From Turnera subulata (Eukaryota; Streptophyta; Magnoliopsida; Malpighiales; Passifloraceae): a stretch of DNA of 64,000 bases. The notes beneath the pieces are model-generated. The model ran no database searches and was not told where the DNA came from. It saw nothing but the letters and a program-made list of their open reading frames with translations. Made by a program: the position numbers and the translations under genes. This document shows positions 25,601 to 36,491 of the stretch, piece after piece. Location of the stretch: the NCBI GenBank assembly GCA_028386065.3, contig JAKUCV010004208.1:47969-111968 (forward strand), given 5' to 3'. Numbering within the stretch: position 1 is the first letter of the stretch; each line of letters starts with the position of its first letter.

Positions 25601-28436
25601 ATGAATTATTTGAGAGATCCAGAACTAATAGACACAATTTGCATGCCTCCACTGGAAACTCCTTCAACTGCATTCATATGATATGATTAGTATGCTGTTC
25701 ACAATAGCTGATCAAATAACCAAATGCTATTTCCTTTCTTTATTCTAATTTGGAGGGGGCAAAGCATGAAACTTCTGCCGTGTCCATATCATCTAGTGTA
25801 TGAACAGAATGTTTCATATGACTAAACACAGCGTGTTCTCCAGAGAACTTTATAGATCCGAATAAAAGACCTGGAAATATGTTGACTGCTACAACTCTTT
25901 AGAGCATAGAAAATGACAACATATTTCGCATAAGCTTAGACAACACCACATAAGGAACTATATTTAATTTGGGAGAAATGTAGTTCTTTCACATGGGCTT
26001 CACCACAGCAATCATAGATTAGGAGGCAGACATAACTGCATGTGTTTACCATTAAGCTTATTCAACAATAAAGCAAGTACCTGGTTGGAGTGTAGATCTA
26101 ATGTCCCCAAGCGAGAAAGGGACCCCAACTCTACAGGTAAAGAAGTCAAACCATTGTTCCTGAAAATTTGAGAAATCAAATGCCAGAAAGAATCCAATTG
26201 AGTTACTGTTTCAAGTAAAAGAAATTCAGCATGCTTTGGTTTCAAACAATGGATATCTAACCTACCCCATGTAAAATTCTGCAAGGGATGAGCAACCTGC
26301 TATTGATGGTGGGATTGAAGAAATTCCTGCACTCACATAAAGAGAAACTTAGAAAGAGAGATGGCAAAAGATAGGCTCCTCGCCCAAAAATAGCCATACC
26401 AAGTCAACTAAATAGATCCTTGCCAGAAGTTATCAATAGAAAGTTAAAATAACTCCTTTGCGAAATTCACTCACTGTTTTGATGAAGGTCAAGACGGATG
26501 AGCCTTGAAAGGCTTCGAAATTTATCCGGTACAGAGACCAGCATATTCCGAGCTGTAAAATTTGTTGTAAACAGGATATCTTAAAATTGATATGAATGAG
26601 AAAACTAGGATTAGAGATATTGGCACATCACTGTTATCAGACAATTCTCTCAACAAGATAATTACATGCATTAAGCTCAGTAAGATTGATCCATGACTCC
26701 AACAAGCGCCCTGATAAAGTTTCAAGCTTGTTACCCTGCCACGGTCGAAGATCCATCAAGATACATTTTCAGTATTAAATATATCTCCAAAAAAACTAAA
26801 CAAACGAAATAAGAGGCCAAACTAATAAATCCGGCTAATACCTGCACATCAACTTTCGTCATTTTTGAGCATTTTGCTAGATCTTCAGGCAGGCTAGTTA
26901 TGCAGTTGTTAGATGCCTGGGAGACAAGTGACACAAGCAAAACAGCATAAGTTACTTCTAAATTTCCATAAATCACAATTCCATTTCAAGAAATGTCTCA
27001 AGGAAATTGAGCATGTTGGTTTCAAACAAGTTCCAGCAGCAGCTTCTCTTTTTACTATGTGCTAGCTAGGCAGCTAGAATAGTCAATCTCTTTCCCTGAA
27101 TCAAGAATTCATCGTTGTTACAACACTGCTCCTTACCAAAAAAAAAAACGTCCCTAAAGGCTAAAGGCCTGAAATCTTCCTTTCCAAAAAAATTCAACAT
27201 GCCAACTGAGTATTGTTCTCCCATCTTCCTAGACATCCAACCATATTGCTCTTTCCCATATTTGGTCATAATAGCCCCATGCCGAAGATCCTACTCTACA
27301 ATGCTACTGTACAACTTTTATTTCCAAAGCTATTACCCCCAACGCATCTCATTAGAAGGTATAATACCATCTTCCTCCGATACCTCCCATATCATATCAA
27401 AATCAAACGTGAATTAGAATCAGAATCTACAGCGCTTGTTTGCAAATGAATAACAATTGGTTAATCACTAGCTGACTAGAAACTTAGACAACAGTTAGCC
27501 AACAGAGAGAAAGAACAAATCAGGTATCTGGCGGGGGATCTTTCCGAATTACAGAGAACATAAACCCCAATCACAGTAGAGAATTACCTTTAGATCAGAC
27601 AAATCCAAACAATTTCCAAGTGAGCTAGGGAGTTCCTTAAGTTGGTTGTTTGAGCAGTCAAACCTAGAATGCAAGCAAAACAAACGGAACCAAACGATCA
27701 AACACTAAAAAAGAGGCGTTCCATATGAAGCATGAAAAACTTTGAAAGGACAAAAGAGCAATGCACGTCGAAACATAGAGAAGTGAGATTACTTGACAAG
27801 CGCGGTGGCGGATCCAATTTCATCAGGTAATTTCTGTATCAAGTTAGCCGACACATCTAACGATTTAAGCAAAGGAAGCCTGTCAAACCGGAATTCATAA
27901 GCAAACACATCAAATGCATAATAATATACAGAGGAGAGAGAGAAGAAGAAGAAGAAGAAGAAGAAGAAGAAGAAGAAGAAGAAGAACTGACTGGCCGATA
28001 GCGGAAGGGAGATGGGAGAGTCTGTTATTGCTAACATTCAGAATGGTGAGTTGGGGCAAATTCCTGAGATCATCCTTCAAAGCCTCAATGCTGTTGTGAG
28101 CCAAAATCAGCTTTTGCAGCTCCACAGCCTAAAACAAAAACAAGCAATACCATAAGCCACTAGTAAGTAATGATTTCTTCACTTATTATTATTTAGTAAC
28201 CTCATTACCTCCCACCACTTTTCGCCTTCGCCAACTGCATCCAAGCTTTTGTAAACCTCATCGGGAACTTCCCTGCGATACCAGCCAAAAAAGAAAAAAA
28301 AAACTCTCCAAAATGAGTGAGTTGTTTGCTGATGATGATGATCCGAATGGGGGATTAGGGGGAGGGCTTGCCTGAGATTGCGGTTGGAGAGGTTGAGAGA
28401 ACCGGAGGCTCTTGCAGCTTTCAGGAGGCGATCCAT
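19676..28436 (-). CDS. LRRC40-like intracellular leucine-rich-repeat protein, 21 exons
   Basis: Exons (high to low coordinate): 28436-28372, 28272-28209, 28128-27992, 27879-27793, 27663-27588, 26916-26842, 26735-26666, 26552-26475, 26326-26266, 26159-26081, 25667-25577, 24894-24834, 24747-24680, 24415-24345, 23509-23372, 22573-22469, 21751-21627, 21494-21398, 21020-20946, 20426-20371, 19751-19676. Together they give 1755 bp, 584 residues, one unbroken frame. The protein starts [20 protein letters not shown] and is built almost entirely of LRRs, such as [28 protein letters not shown] and [15 protein letters not shown]. It has no signal peptide, transmembrane segment or kinase, so it should be intracellular. 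A non-LRR linker near residues 340-380 ([16 protein letters not shown]) separates two LRR blocks. The family is conserved in plants and animals, but I know of no firm molecular function. Intron 1 uses a GC donor; the other introns are GT-AG. The gene appears intact. Confidence 0.93.
22787..23095. mobile_element. Stowaway-like (Tc1/mariner) MITE in an LRR-gene intron
   Basis: About 309 bp with ends CCATTCCCTTTGTCCCACTC and, in reverse complement from the right, TACTCCCCTTGTCCCACTCA. The terminal inverted repeat extends ~30 bp and is flanked by TA on both sides (22785-22786, 23096-23097). The terminal CTCCCTNNGTCCC-type motif and TA duplication are those of plant Stowaway MITEs. It lies between the exons at 23509-23372 and 22573-22469 and does not touch a splice site. 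Confidence 0.8.
27943..27985. repeat. GAA/CTT microsatellite next to a splice donor
   Basis: A run of AGA/GAA units (CTT on the gene strand) lies in intron 3 of the LRR gene, starting only about six bases after the GT donor at 27991-27990. Confidence 0.9.
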
Positions 28437-29241
28437 CTCATATGTTCCTGTCCCTCCCTCCCTCCCTCTTCTAAGCTGGTGATTTAACCGTTTGGCTGGC
28501 TATTTAGATCTGCATTTCTCCTGCTACCTGTATTTGTTAACTCTCTGTTCTAAAGTGAAACAGAAAGAGGATATTCAGGTGTGAGCAAAAACTTACAGGA
28601 TATGATAAAAAATATGGGTGTGGTGAGGTGAACGTGAATCAATTGATCCTTCGTTTCTTTCACCATACAAATTGCTACTGTAAATCTTTTCAAAAGCCTT
28701 TTTTCTTTTTTTTCTTTTTTCTTTTTTCTTTTTTCTTTTTTATTTTTTCTTTTGGGTTCAGTATGTATTATTTACCACTGCCCAGTTGTGTTTAGATTAT
28801 TATGTGTGATTAAATCCAAAATTGGAAATGTTAATATTGATGTAATTGGCATCGCAGTATGCCACCAATGTTTTTTAGCATAAAAGTAATATATTTTCTC
28901 TTTTTTCATTCAATAAGCAAAATTTATTTTACCCTTTAATCATCAAACTCCCAGACTAAAACTATTGGAGTTAAATGTCGTTATCATATTATAAATGTTA
29001 AGCACCTAGTATACTTTATTTATTCTTGTTCATGTGTTTTGTTGCGTCGAGTTCTAAATTTTATCTGGCGAGCGAACTGAAACTATGCCTCTTGATCAAA
29101 ACAAATGTTAAGCATCTAGTATTTTGGTTTACATTACTGCGTAGCTAATAGGTTTGCAAGAATATTATTCCTCTCAATAACTCTTGTATGTATCGAATCC
29201 CTTATAAGACTTAAAAGTGAATACTTGGACAGGTTCAAATA
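28437..29241. other. Upstream flank of the LRR gene
   Basis: The LRR gene's 5' UTR and promoter must lie here, read leftward. CCCTCCCTCCCTC sits just upstream of the start codon (28453-28467) and a T/C-rich tract at 28698-28750. No coding feature is recognised. Confidence 0.5.
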
Positions 29242-29256
29242 CAATATGCATGCTTT

Positions 29257-29537
29257 TTTTTTTTTCTTTTGAATACATTGGGGAGCAAAGCTCAAACTAT
29301 CCAGTTCCAAATTGGCCTGGGTTATTATCAAGATCACGGAGGACCAAACTAAAGCAACCTGGTGGAACGTGATGATACTTGTGGATACCATACGGCAACT
29401 GGAAAGCCGACTTAGCCAACCAATCAGCAACGGCATTAGCCTCATGGCGGACATGCGCAAAGCTAACTGCATTGAGACGCAGATGTCGGAGCCCGAATAT
29501 CTCTAACCAAAGGTGACGCCGAGAGAGAAACCTGTAC
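29257..29537 (-). mobile_element. 5'-truncated LINE with poly(A) tail and 15-bp target duplication
   Basis: On the minus strand the block encodes the end of a non-LTR retrotransposon RNase H domain (FAHVRHEANAVADWLAKSA) to a stop, then a 3' tail ending in a ~10-A run (the T run at 29257-29265). It is flanked by the same 15 bases, CAATATGCATGCTTT, at 29242-29256 and 29538-29552. The 281-bp body, A tail and long duplication are standard marks of target-primed reverse transcription. Confidence 0.88.
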
Positions 29538-30791
29538 CAATATGCATGCTTTCAAATAACGGCCTTCCACAAAAAGTTGTACAAAAAATTTTACTAATCA
29601 AATTCCATATTTCAAAGATTCGAAGGCGAATTTTTTCTGGTTCTCAAGTTTCAAGCTTACATTATGGTTTATATGTTTGAGATAATTGTAACGATGTGCA
29701 CAACGGGGTTTGGAATGGTACAATAGAAGCCCGTGGCAAAAATAGAAGCCCGTGGAATTCTCTCGTGTGAGTTATGCCTAAAAACTCTAGCTGGAGCCTT
29801 ACCTAACAGAAGTATATATGGTGGTAACGCCCAAGCCTTATGGGTAATTCTATTGGCCTTCTCCCTCATCGAGTTGATTTAAGTAATGCTCAGACCTTGA
29901 GTTATTGCTATGGTGGTCTCAACTCTCAACCCTGGAATAGAGAGCATGGTCCGTGTGTTGCACCCGAAAACTCTACGAGAGGCCCAAGCAATGGTCCGCA
30001 CGCAAGAGACCGACGTAGCCACCATGTCTTCTCCTACGGTAACTCCTTTCCATGTTAACATTATTAAAGCTAATTATTGTGACTGTTTCGGCATTGATTC
30101 TTTTTCAAAAGTTTGACACTGAAGAGTGAAGGGGGCCATTTGCCTTTTTCTGAAAGCAATTTTTTTTTTGGCAAACTGTATATTGGATGATCTTCTCCAC
30201 ACCCATATTGTACATTGATTGCATGGCTAGGCTTGTACGAGTCTTGTTATGGTTTCGTAACGGTGTGACAATTCAACAATTCAATAATACTACAGTATAG
30301 GTGATTATACCGTCCAAGAAATGTATGAGTCCTGTTAACTTAAGGTTTCATAACGGTGTGACAATTCAGCAACTACTACAGTATAGGTGCTTATACCATC
30401 CAAGAATATTAGCAGCTTTCTTGTACTTGATCTTATATAGTACATCAAGATATATGCGGTCCATGCTTTGGAGGTGAGATTCAAAAACACTATTAGTAAT
30501 AATAAAAACAAACAAGAGATCTATTGATGTTATAAAACCATGTGAATTACTGTTGTACCTACCTCTATTTTGCTTAGTGTATATGCTCAGTGTATAAATA
30601 TTATGCACACAGATATGAGAATTGAATGAAAAAATACCGGGCAGCTTCCCCCTCTCCTGCTTCTACTTTCTTCTTCTTCATACATAATCACAGAAATAAA
30701 CACATAATTTATAACACGTTATCAGCACGATAGATTCTACCCGAGCAAAAAAAAAATTGGAGCAGAAAAGAAACGAAAAATGAACAAAATG
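29506..30791. repeat. Tandem duplication, copy A (uninterrupted)
   Basis: 1286 bp, starting AACCAAAGGTGACGCCGAG in the LINE fragment and ending 75 bp inside a copia element. It matches copy B nearly base for base. It keeps the empty sites of both later insertions: TCAAAGATT once at 29612-29620 and TATATAGTA once at 30434-30442. Confidence 0.93.
30528..30716 (+). mobile_element. Duplicated copia 5' LTR (copy A) with primer-binding site
   Basis: 189 bp, TGTTATAAA...TTTATAACA, followed by CGTTATCAGCACGATAG. It is preceded by ATTGA, the same duplication that precedes the full element at 35694. With 75 bp of internal sequence, it is a by-product of the tandem duplication, not an independent insertion. 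Confidence 0.9.
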
Positions 30792-30907
30792 AACCAAAGG
30801 TGACGCCGAGAGAGAAACCTGTACCAATATGCATGCTTTCAAATAACGGCCTTCCACAAAAAGTTGTACCAAAAATTTTACTAATCAAATTCCATATTTC
30901 AAAGATT

Positions 30908-32638
30908 GGGTTTTTGGGTTTTTTTGGGTCCCAATGTTTAGTGGTTTGGCCAATTTGGTACCCCGACATTTTTTTTGGCCAGGCAGGTACCCCGACTTTG
31001 CATGGGCATGCCAAACGTGATCCCCCGGTCAGGCACCTGCTGACGTGGAGGGCTGCCCGAATTTGAAGTTTGGGAGGCGTTCAAAAACGACGTAGTCTCA
31101 TGCCAAAACGACGTCGTTTTAGCTAGTTGGATGGACACGTCAGATCCACGTGTCCTTGTGGGCTCTACTCTACATGCTACCTGGCCCGATTGGTTTTAAA
31201 AAAGAAAAGAAATCACTGCTTATTAACAAATAAACAATAATGAATCTAATTTTATTTATTTATATTAATATAAAGTGTTTAATTTTTAAAAAATAAAAGA
31301 ATCCTATCTTTTTTCTCTAATTTTATCCTTTATCTTCCCTTAATTTTTTTCTTTACTAACTAAATCAACAAACCACCAAATCGCGGCACCTCTCCCTCCT
31401 CTCTTTCTCTCTGTTTCTCTCCCCAATCTCTCAATCATCCCTTTCATCAAATCCTCTACAAACCCTGACTTCCTCCCCCTCCCATGCCTCTACTCTTATT
31501 CTCCTCCTCTGTCTCTGCCTCTCGCCACCANNNNNNNNNNNNNNNNNNNNNNNNNNNNNNNNNNNNNNNNNNNNNNNNNNNNNNNNNNNNNNNNNNNNNN
31601 NNNNNNNNNNNNNNNNNNNNNNNNNNNNNNNNNNNNNNNNNNNNNNNNNNNNNNNNNNNNNNNNNNNNNNNNNNNNNNNNNNNNNNNNNNNNNNNNNNNN
31701 NNNNNNNNNNNNNNNNNNNNNNNNNNNNNNNNNNNNNNNNNNNNNNNNNNNNNNNNNNNNNNNNNNNNNNNNNNNNNNNNNNNNNNNNNNNNNNNNNNNN
31801 NNNNNNNNNNNNNNNNNNNNNNNNNNNNNNNNNNNNNNNNNNNNNNNNNNNNNNNNNNNNNNNNNNNNNNNNNNNNNNNNNNNNNNNNNNNNNNNNNNNN
31901 NNNNNNNNNNNNNNNNNNNNNNNNNNNNNNNNNNNNNNNNNNNNNNNNNNNNNNNNNNNNNNNNNNNNNNNNNNNNNNNNNNNNNNNNNNNNNNNNNNNN
32001 NNNNNNNNNNNNNNNNNNNNNNNNNNNNNNNNNNNNNNNNNNNNNNNNNNNNNNNNNNCTTAATTTAATCTTACTCTTTATTTATTTATTTTTTCTATTA
32101 TTATTATTATTAATAAATTGTAGGTGCCTTTCATAAATTCTAAACGGTGAGAGTTTAAATTGGGATTTTTAGAAATTAGTATTTTGAAAATAAAATATTA
32201 AAAATAAATAAATCACTAAGATTTTTAGAAAGTAAGATTTACTTATTTTAAAAGATTTTTTTAAAAAAAAATTGATTAAAGAAATTAAAAATAATCAAAT
32301 AAATAATCAAATCGGATTAGTAGGTGGTATCCATTGGGTTTCGGTTCGATTAGGTAAAGAACCCGAGTTGGTAGCATGCGGGAGCCCACAAGGACACGTG
32401 GATCTGACGTGTCCATCCAACTAGCTAAAACGACGTCGTTTTGGCACAAGACGACGTCATTTTGGAGCACCTTCCAGACCTCAAATCCGGGCAGCCCTCC
32501 ACGTCAGCAGGTGCCTGACCGGGGGATCACGTTTGGCCTGCCCATGCAAAGTCGGGGTACCTGCCCGGCCAAAAAAAATGTCGGGGTGCCAAATTGGCCA
32601 AACCACTAAACATTGGGACCCAAAAAACCCAAAAACCC
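30908..32638. mobile_element. Non-autonomous MULE (MULE-2), containing the assembly gap
   Basis: It is flanked by the perfect 9-bp duplication TCAAAGATT (30899-30907 and 32639-32647). The TIRs are ~290-300 bp, ending GGGTTTTTGGG, and share AAACGACGTCGTTT, GGGCTGCCCG and GTCAGGCACCTG-like blocks with MULE-1, so the two are distant relatives. The visible interior (31200-31530, 32059-32300) is AT-rich with no recognised gene; part of it is unknown because of the Ns. Confidence 0.9.
31531..32058. other. Assembly gap (528 N)
   Basis: Unbroken run of N inside MULE-2. The true content and length are unknown. Any ORF crossing it is meaningless. Confidence 1.
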
Positions 32639-33481
32639 TCAAAGATTCGAAGGCGAATTTTTTCTGGTTCTCAAGTTTCAAGCTTACATTATGGTTTATA
32701 TGTTTGAGATAATTGTAACGATGTGCACAACGGGGTTTGGAATGGTACAATAGAAGCCCGTGGCAAAAATAGAAGCCCGTGGAATTCTCTCGTCTGAGTT
32801 ATGCCTAAAAACTCTAGCTGGAGCCTTACCTAACAGAAGTATATATGGTGGTAACGCCCAAGCCTTATGGGTAATTCTCTTGGCCTTCTCCCTCATCGAG
32901 TTGATTTAAGTAATGCTCAGACCTTGAGTTATTGCTATGGTGGTCTCAACTCTCAACCCTGGAATAGAGAGTATGGTCCGTGTGTTGCACCCGAAAACTC
33001 TACGAGAGGCCCAAGCTTTGGTCCGCACGCAAGAGACCGACGTAGCCACCATGTCTTCTCCTACGGTAACTCCTTTCCATGTTAACATTATTAAAGCTAA
33101 TTATTGTGACTGTTTCGGCATTGATTCTTTTTCAAAAGTTTGACACTGAAGAGTGAAGGGGGCCATTTGCCTTTTTCTGAAAGCAATTTTTTTTTGGCAA
33201 ACTGTTCTCATTGTAATTATATTGGATGATCTTCTCCACACCCATATTGTACATTGATTGCATGGCTAGGCTTGCACGAGTCCTGTTATGGTTTCGTAAC
33301 GGTGTGACAATTCAACAATTCAATAATACTACAGTATAGGTGATTATACCGTCCAAGAAATGTATGAGTCCTGTTAACTTACGGTTTCATAACGGTGTGA
33401 CAATTCAGCAACTACTACAGTATAGGTGATTATACCATCCAAGAATATTAGCAGCTTTCTTGTACTTGATCTTATATAGTA

Positions 33482-35599
33482 GGGCTTCATTACGTTTTAC
33501 CCCCCTGAACTTTCGGTCAAAACTGGATCACCCCCTATACTAAAAAAACCGATATTTAACCCCCTAAACTTTTGAATTCCGCATTTTACCTCATTTCCGT
33601 TTGTTGGTTTAAGTCCGTTTAATTGATTTAACGGAATGCATAGATAGATGACATGTGGCAAGATCTTAGCCATCCAATTATGATGACAAAAAATTATTTT
33701 TTTCCCTAAAAAAAGGAATTTTACTTACCAAAAATTTATTTTTTTTACAAAAAAGGCAAAAAAATTCTACCCAACAAAAAAAATTATTTTAAAAAAAAAA
33801 AGTAAAAAAGAATTCTACTCAACAAAAAATTAGTTTTTTACAAATAAATGCAAAAAAATGAATTTTTAAAATAAAAAAAGGTAAAAAAATTCCACTCAAC
33901 AAAATGTGATCTTTTTTACAAAAAAATATACGCAACAAAAATTATTTTTTAATAAAAAAGGCGAAAAAAATTTTGGCCAATAAAAAAATTATTTTTTTAC
34001 AAAAAAAAATGCAAAAAAAAATTCTACTTAACAGAAAATTTATTTTTTATCAAAAAAGTTAAAAAATAATTCTATTAAACCAAAAATTACTTTTTTTAAT
34101 AAAAGGAAAAAAAGAATCCTACTCAAAAAAATTTTTTACCAAAAAGGCAAAAATAATTTTACTCAAAAAAATTATTTCTTTCTAAAAAAAGCAAAAAAAA
34201 AAATTCTACTCCAGAATTTTTTTAAAAAAAAATAAAGGAAAAAAGGAATTCTACTCAACAAAAAAGGCAAAAAAATATTTTACTGAGCAAAAAATTATTT
34301 TTTTCTAAAAAAACAAAAAAAATTCAACTTAACAAAAAATGTAAAAAAAAAATTCCACCCAACAAAAAATTATTTTTTACAAAATAAGACAAAAAAATTC
34401 CTACTAACAAAAAAAATATTTTTTTACAAAGAATTCTACTTAGCAAAGAAATTTTAAAAAATAAATTCTACTCAACAAAAATTATTTTTTAAAACAAAAA
34501 AGACAAAAAATTCTACTCAACAAAAATAATATTTCTTTTTTGTTATTTTTCTCTTTTAAGAAAAATAAAAAAATCTTTTACGAAGTTGTATACAAAATAA
34601 AATATCAAAATTTTTATTTTGTCCCCATCTTCTTCTCCCCTTCTTTCCTCTCCTTCTCCCCTTCTTTCCTCTCCTTATCAAAATTTTTATTTTGTCCCCA
34701 TCTTCTTCTCCCCTTCTTGTCCCCATCTTCTTCTCCCCATCTTCAGACCTCCCTCCTCCAATCCGAGCAGGACTCCACCTTCTACCTCCTTCCCTCCTCG
34801 TCGCCGTCCAGCCATGGCTCTTCCTCGCCAAGGCTGCCCTCGCCTCCTCCCTCTGGGCCTTCCAGATGTCGGCACCTCCATCCCCTACGGCTTCCCTCTT
34901 CAATTTGCTCCTCCTCTCTCTCTCTCCAGGTGCTCTGGCCGTGCTCCTCCTCCTTCTCGTCTACATTAATTAACCGAATTCGTTGATTGGAGTTGGGTGT
35001 TATTGCTCTTGAGTTGCATTTGGGTGGTTGTTGTTTGGCATAAGGATACGGAAATGGTAATTGTGGGTGTGGTGTTTGTGTGGTAATGGCGTGGGGAAGG
35101 AGCAAGGAGAGGCCGCGAGGGCGAGCTGGTCGGCGATTGATTTTGCAATTCGTTGATTTAATTCTTGATTGGGTTTGATTTTCCAATGTTTAATTTATGT
35201 TTTATGTAATGATGGTGGCTGGAATTGGTGGTGGCCATGGTGGTGCAGGTTGGGCAGGCCGGAATTGGAGGTGGCCAAAATTTATACTTTTGTGTTTATT
35301 ACTTTTTTCAAATAAAAATTATAATCTTCAAAAATCTGAAAAACGGATATCCTTTTCGGTATTAATATTTTTTCTTTTGTTTTTTGTTAAAAATTCAAAA
35401 ATTATTGAATGATCGTGATTTAGCCACGTGTTCATCATCCATAACTTCCGTCATCTCTATTAACGGAAACGGGATCGGGTCGACCATAGGGGGTAAACCG
35501 CGGAATTCAAAAGTTTGGGGAGTTAAATACCGGTTTTTTTACTACAGGGGGTGACCCATTTTTCAACGAAAGTTCAGGGGGGTAAAACGTAATGAAGCT
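33482..35599. mobile_element. TIR element with 9-bp duplication, probably a non-autonomous MULE
   Basis: TATATAGTA is repeated at 33473-33481 and 35600-35608. The ends are inverted copies beginning GCTTCATTACGTTTTACCCC; similarity runs for ~120 bp with some substitutions. No transposase is present. The interior has two parts: an A/T-rich tandem array (33690-34540) and a pyrimidine-rich, higher-GC segment (34620-35000) with short ORFs that might be captured host sequence. The 9-bp TSD points to Mutator or a similar superfamily. Confidence 0.85.
33690..34540. repeat. Degenerate AT-rich tandem array
   Basis: Around fifteen loose repeats built on AATTCTACTCAACAAAAAAT, then a T run and an A-rich AAAAAAGGCAAAAAA phrase. 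Unit length is irregular at roughly 40-65 bp. Confidence 0.8.
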
Positions 35600-35948
35600 T
35601 ATATAGTACATCAAGATATATGCGGTCCATGCTTTGGAGGTGAGATTCAAAAACACTATTAGTAATAATAAAAACAAACAAGAGATCTATTGATGTTATA
35701 AAACCATGTGAATTACTGTTGTACCTACCTCTATTTTGCTTAGTGTATATGCTCAGTGTATAAATATTATGCACACAGATATGAGAATTGAATGAAAAAA
35801 TACCGGGCAGCTTCCTCCTCTCCTGCTTCTACTTTCTTCTTCTTCATACATAATCACAGAAATAAACACATAATTTATAACACGTTATCAACATGATAGA
35901 TTCTACCCAAGCAAAGAAAAAAAAATTGGAGCAGAAAAGAAACGAAAA

Positions 35949-36479
35949 ATGAACAAAACGGTCATCTTCCTCCCCTCGGCACTGTTCACGCGGAACGGTT
36001 CCGTGCCGCCGTGCACGCCACCGCCCACATCGGCGTGCTCCTCGTGCCGTCACCAACCGCCTGACGCTTCCTCCGTCCTCTTCCGCAGCCTGACGCGCCC
36101 CCAGGAGACGACGACCCGACGAGAACAGTCGGATCCGCCTCCTCCCTTCTTCCCGCGTCATACCCCTCGCGTCAGCACCACGACGCCGCGCTGCCTGCGC
36201 TCCCTTCCGTCGCGCCACCTTTGCCGTGCTGTCGTTTTTCCCACCGTCGCGAGCAGCCAACGCCCCACCGACGTGAGGAGAGCCACAGCAGGCCGCCCGA
36301 GCTTGCTCGCCGCCGCCGTTGACCCCACGACCCATCTGCAGCCGCCGCCTTCGCTCACGCCTCACAGCAGCGACGCTGCCTCTCTTCCATCCTCTGCAAC
36401 GCGTCGTCGCCGCGGGCGACGCCCTGGCCTCCACCCCGTCTTGCCGCCGTGCCTTGGATCGTCGCCACCACCACACTGA
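35949..36479. other. GC-rich Pro/Ser/Arg-rich open stretch inside the copia element
   Basis: The segment is clearly more GC-rich than its surroundings and is open on both strands (176 codons on +, longer on -). It has low-complexity composition and no domain. It replaces the expected gag and may belong to the acquired kinase-gene 5' region. Coding status is doubtful. Confidence 0.3.
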
Positions 36480-36491
36480 ATCGACGACGCC

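Larger units (their letters stand above)
30792..35957. repeat. Tandem duplication, copy B (split by two TIR elements)
   Basis: Copy B consists of 30792-30907, 32648-33481 and 35609-35957, about 1.3 kb once insertions and second TSD copies are set aside. It differs from copy A by scattered substitutions and a ~13-bp insertion near 33206. At the A/B junction, copia internal sequence runs straight into AACCAAAGG. Confidence 0.92.

Noticed and set aside
29840..30116. ORFs repeated at 32867-33143
   Set aside because: They are the two copies of the duplicated unit. The frames are short, overlap on both strands and have no recognisable domain.
30528..30716. Independent solo LTR
   Set aside because: It is followed by 75 bp of internal copia sequence and preceded by the same flank as the full element, so it came from the tandem duplication.
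31484..32068. 194-codon ORF
   Set aside because: Almost entirely N; an artefact of the assembly gap.
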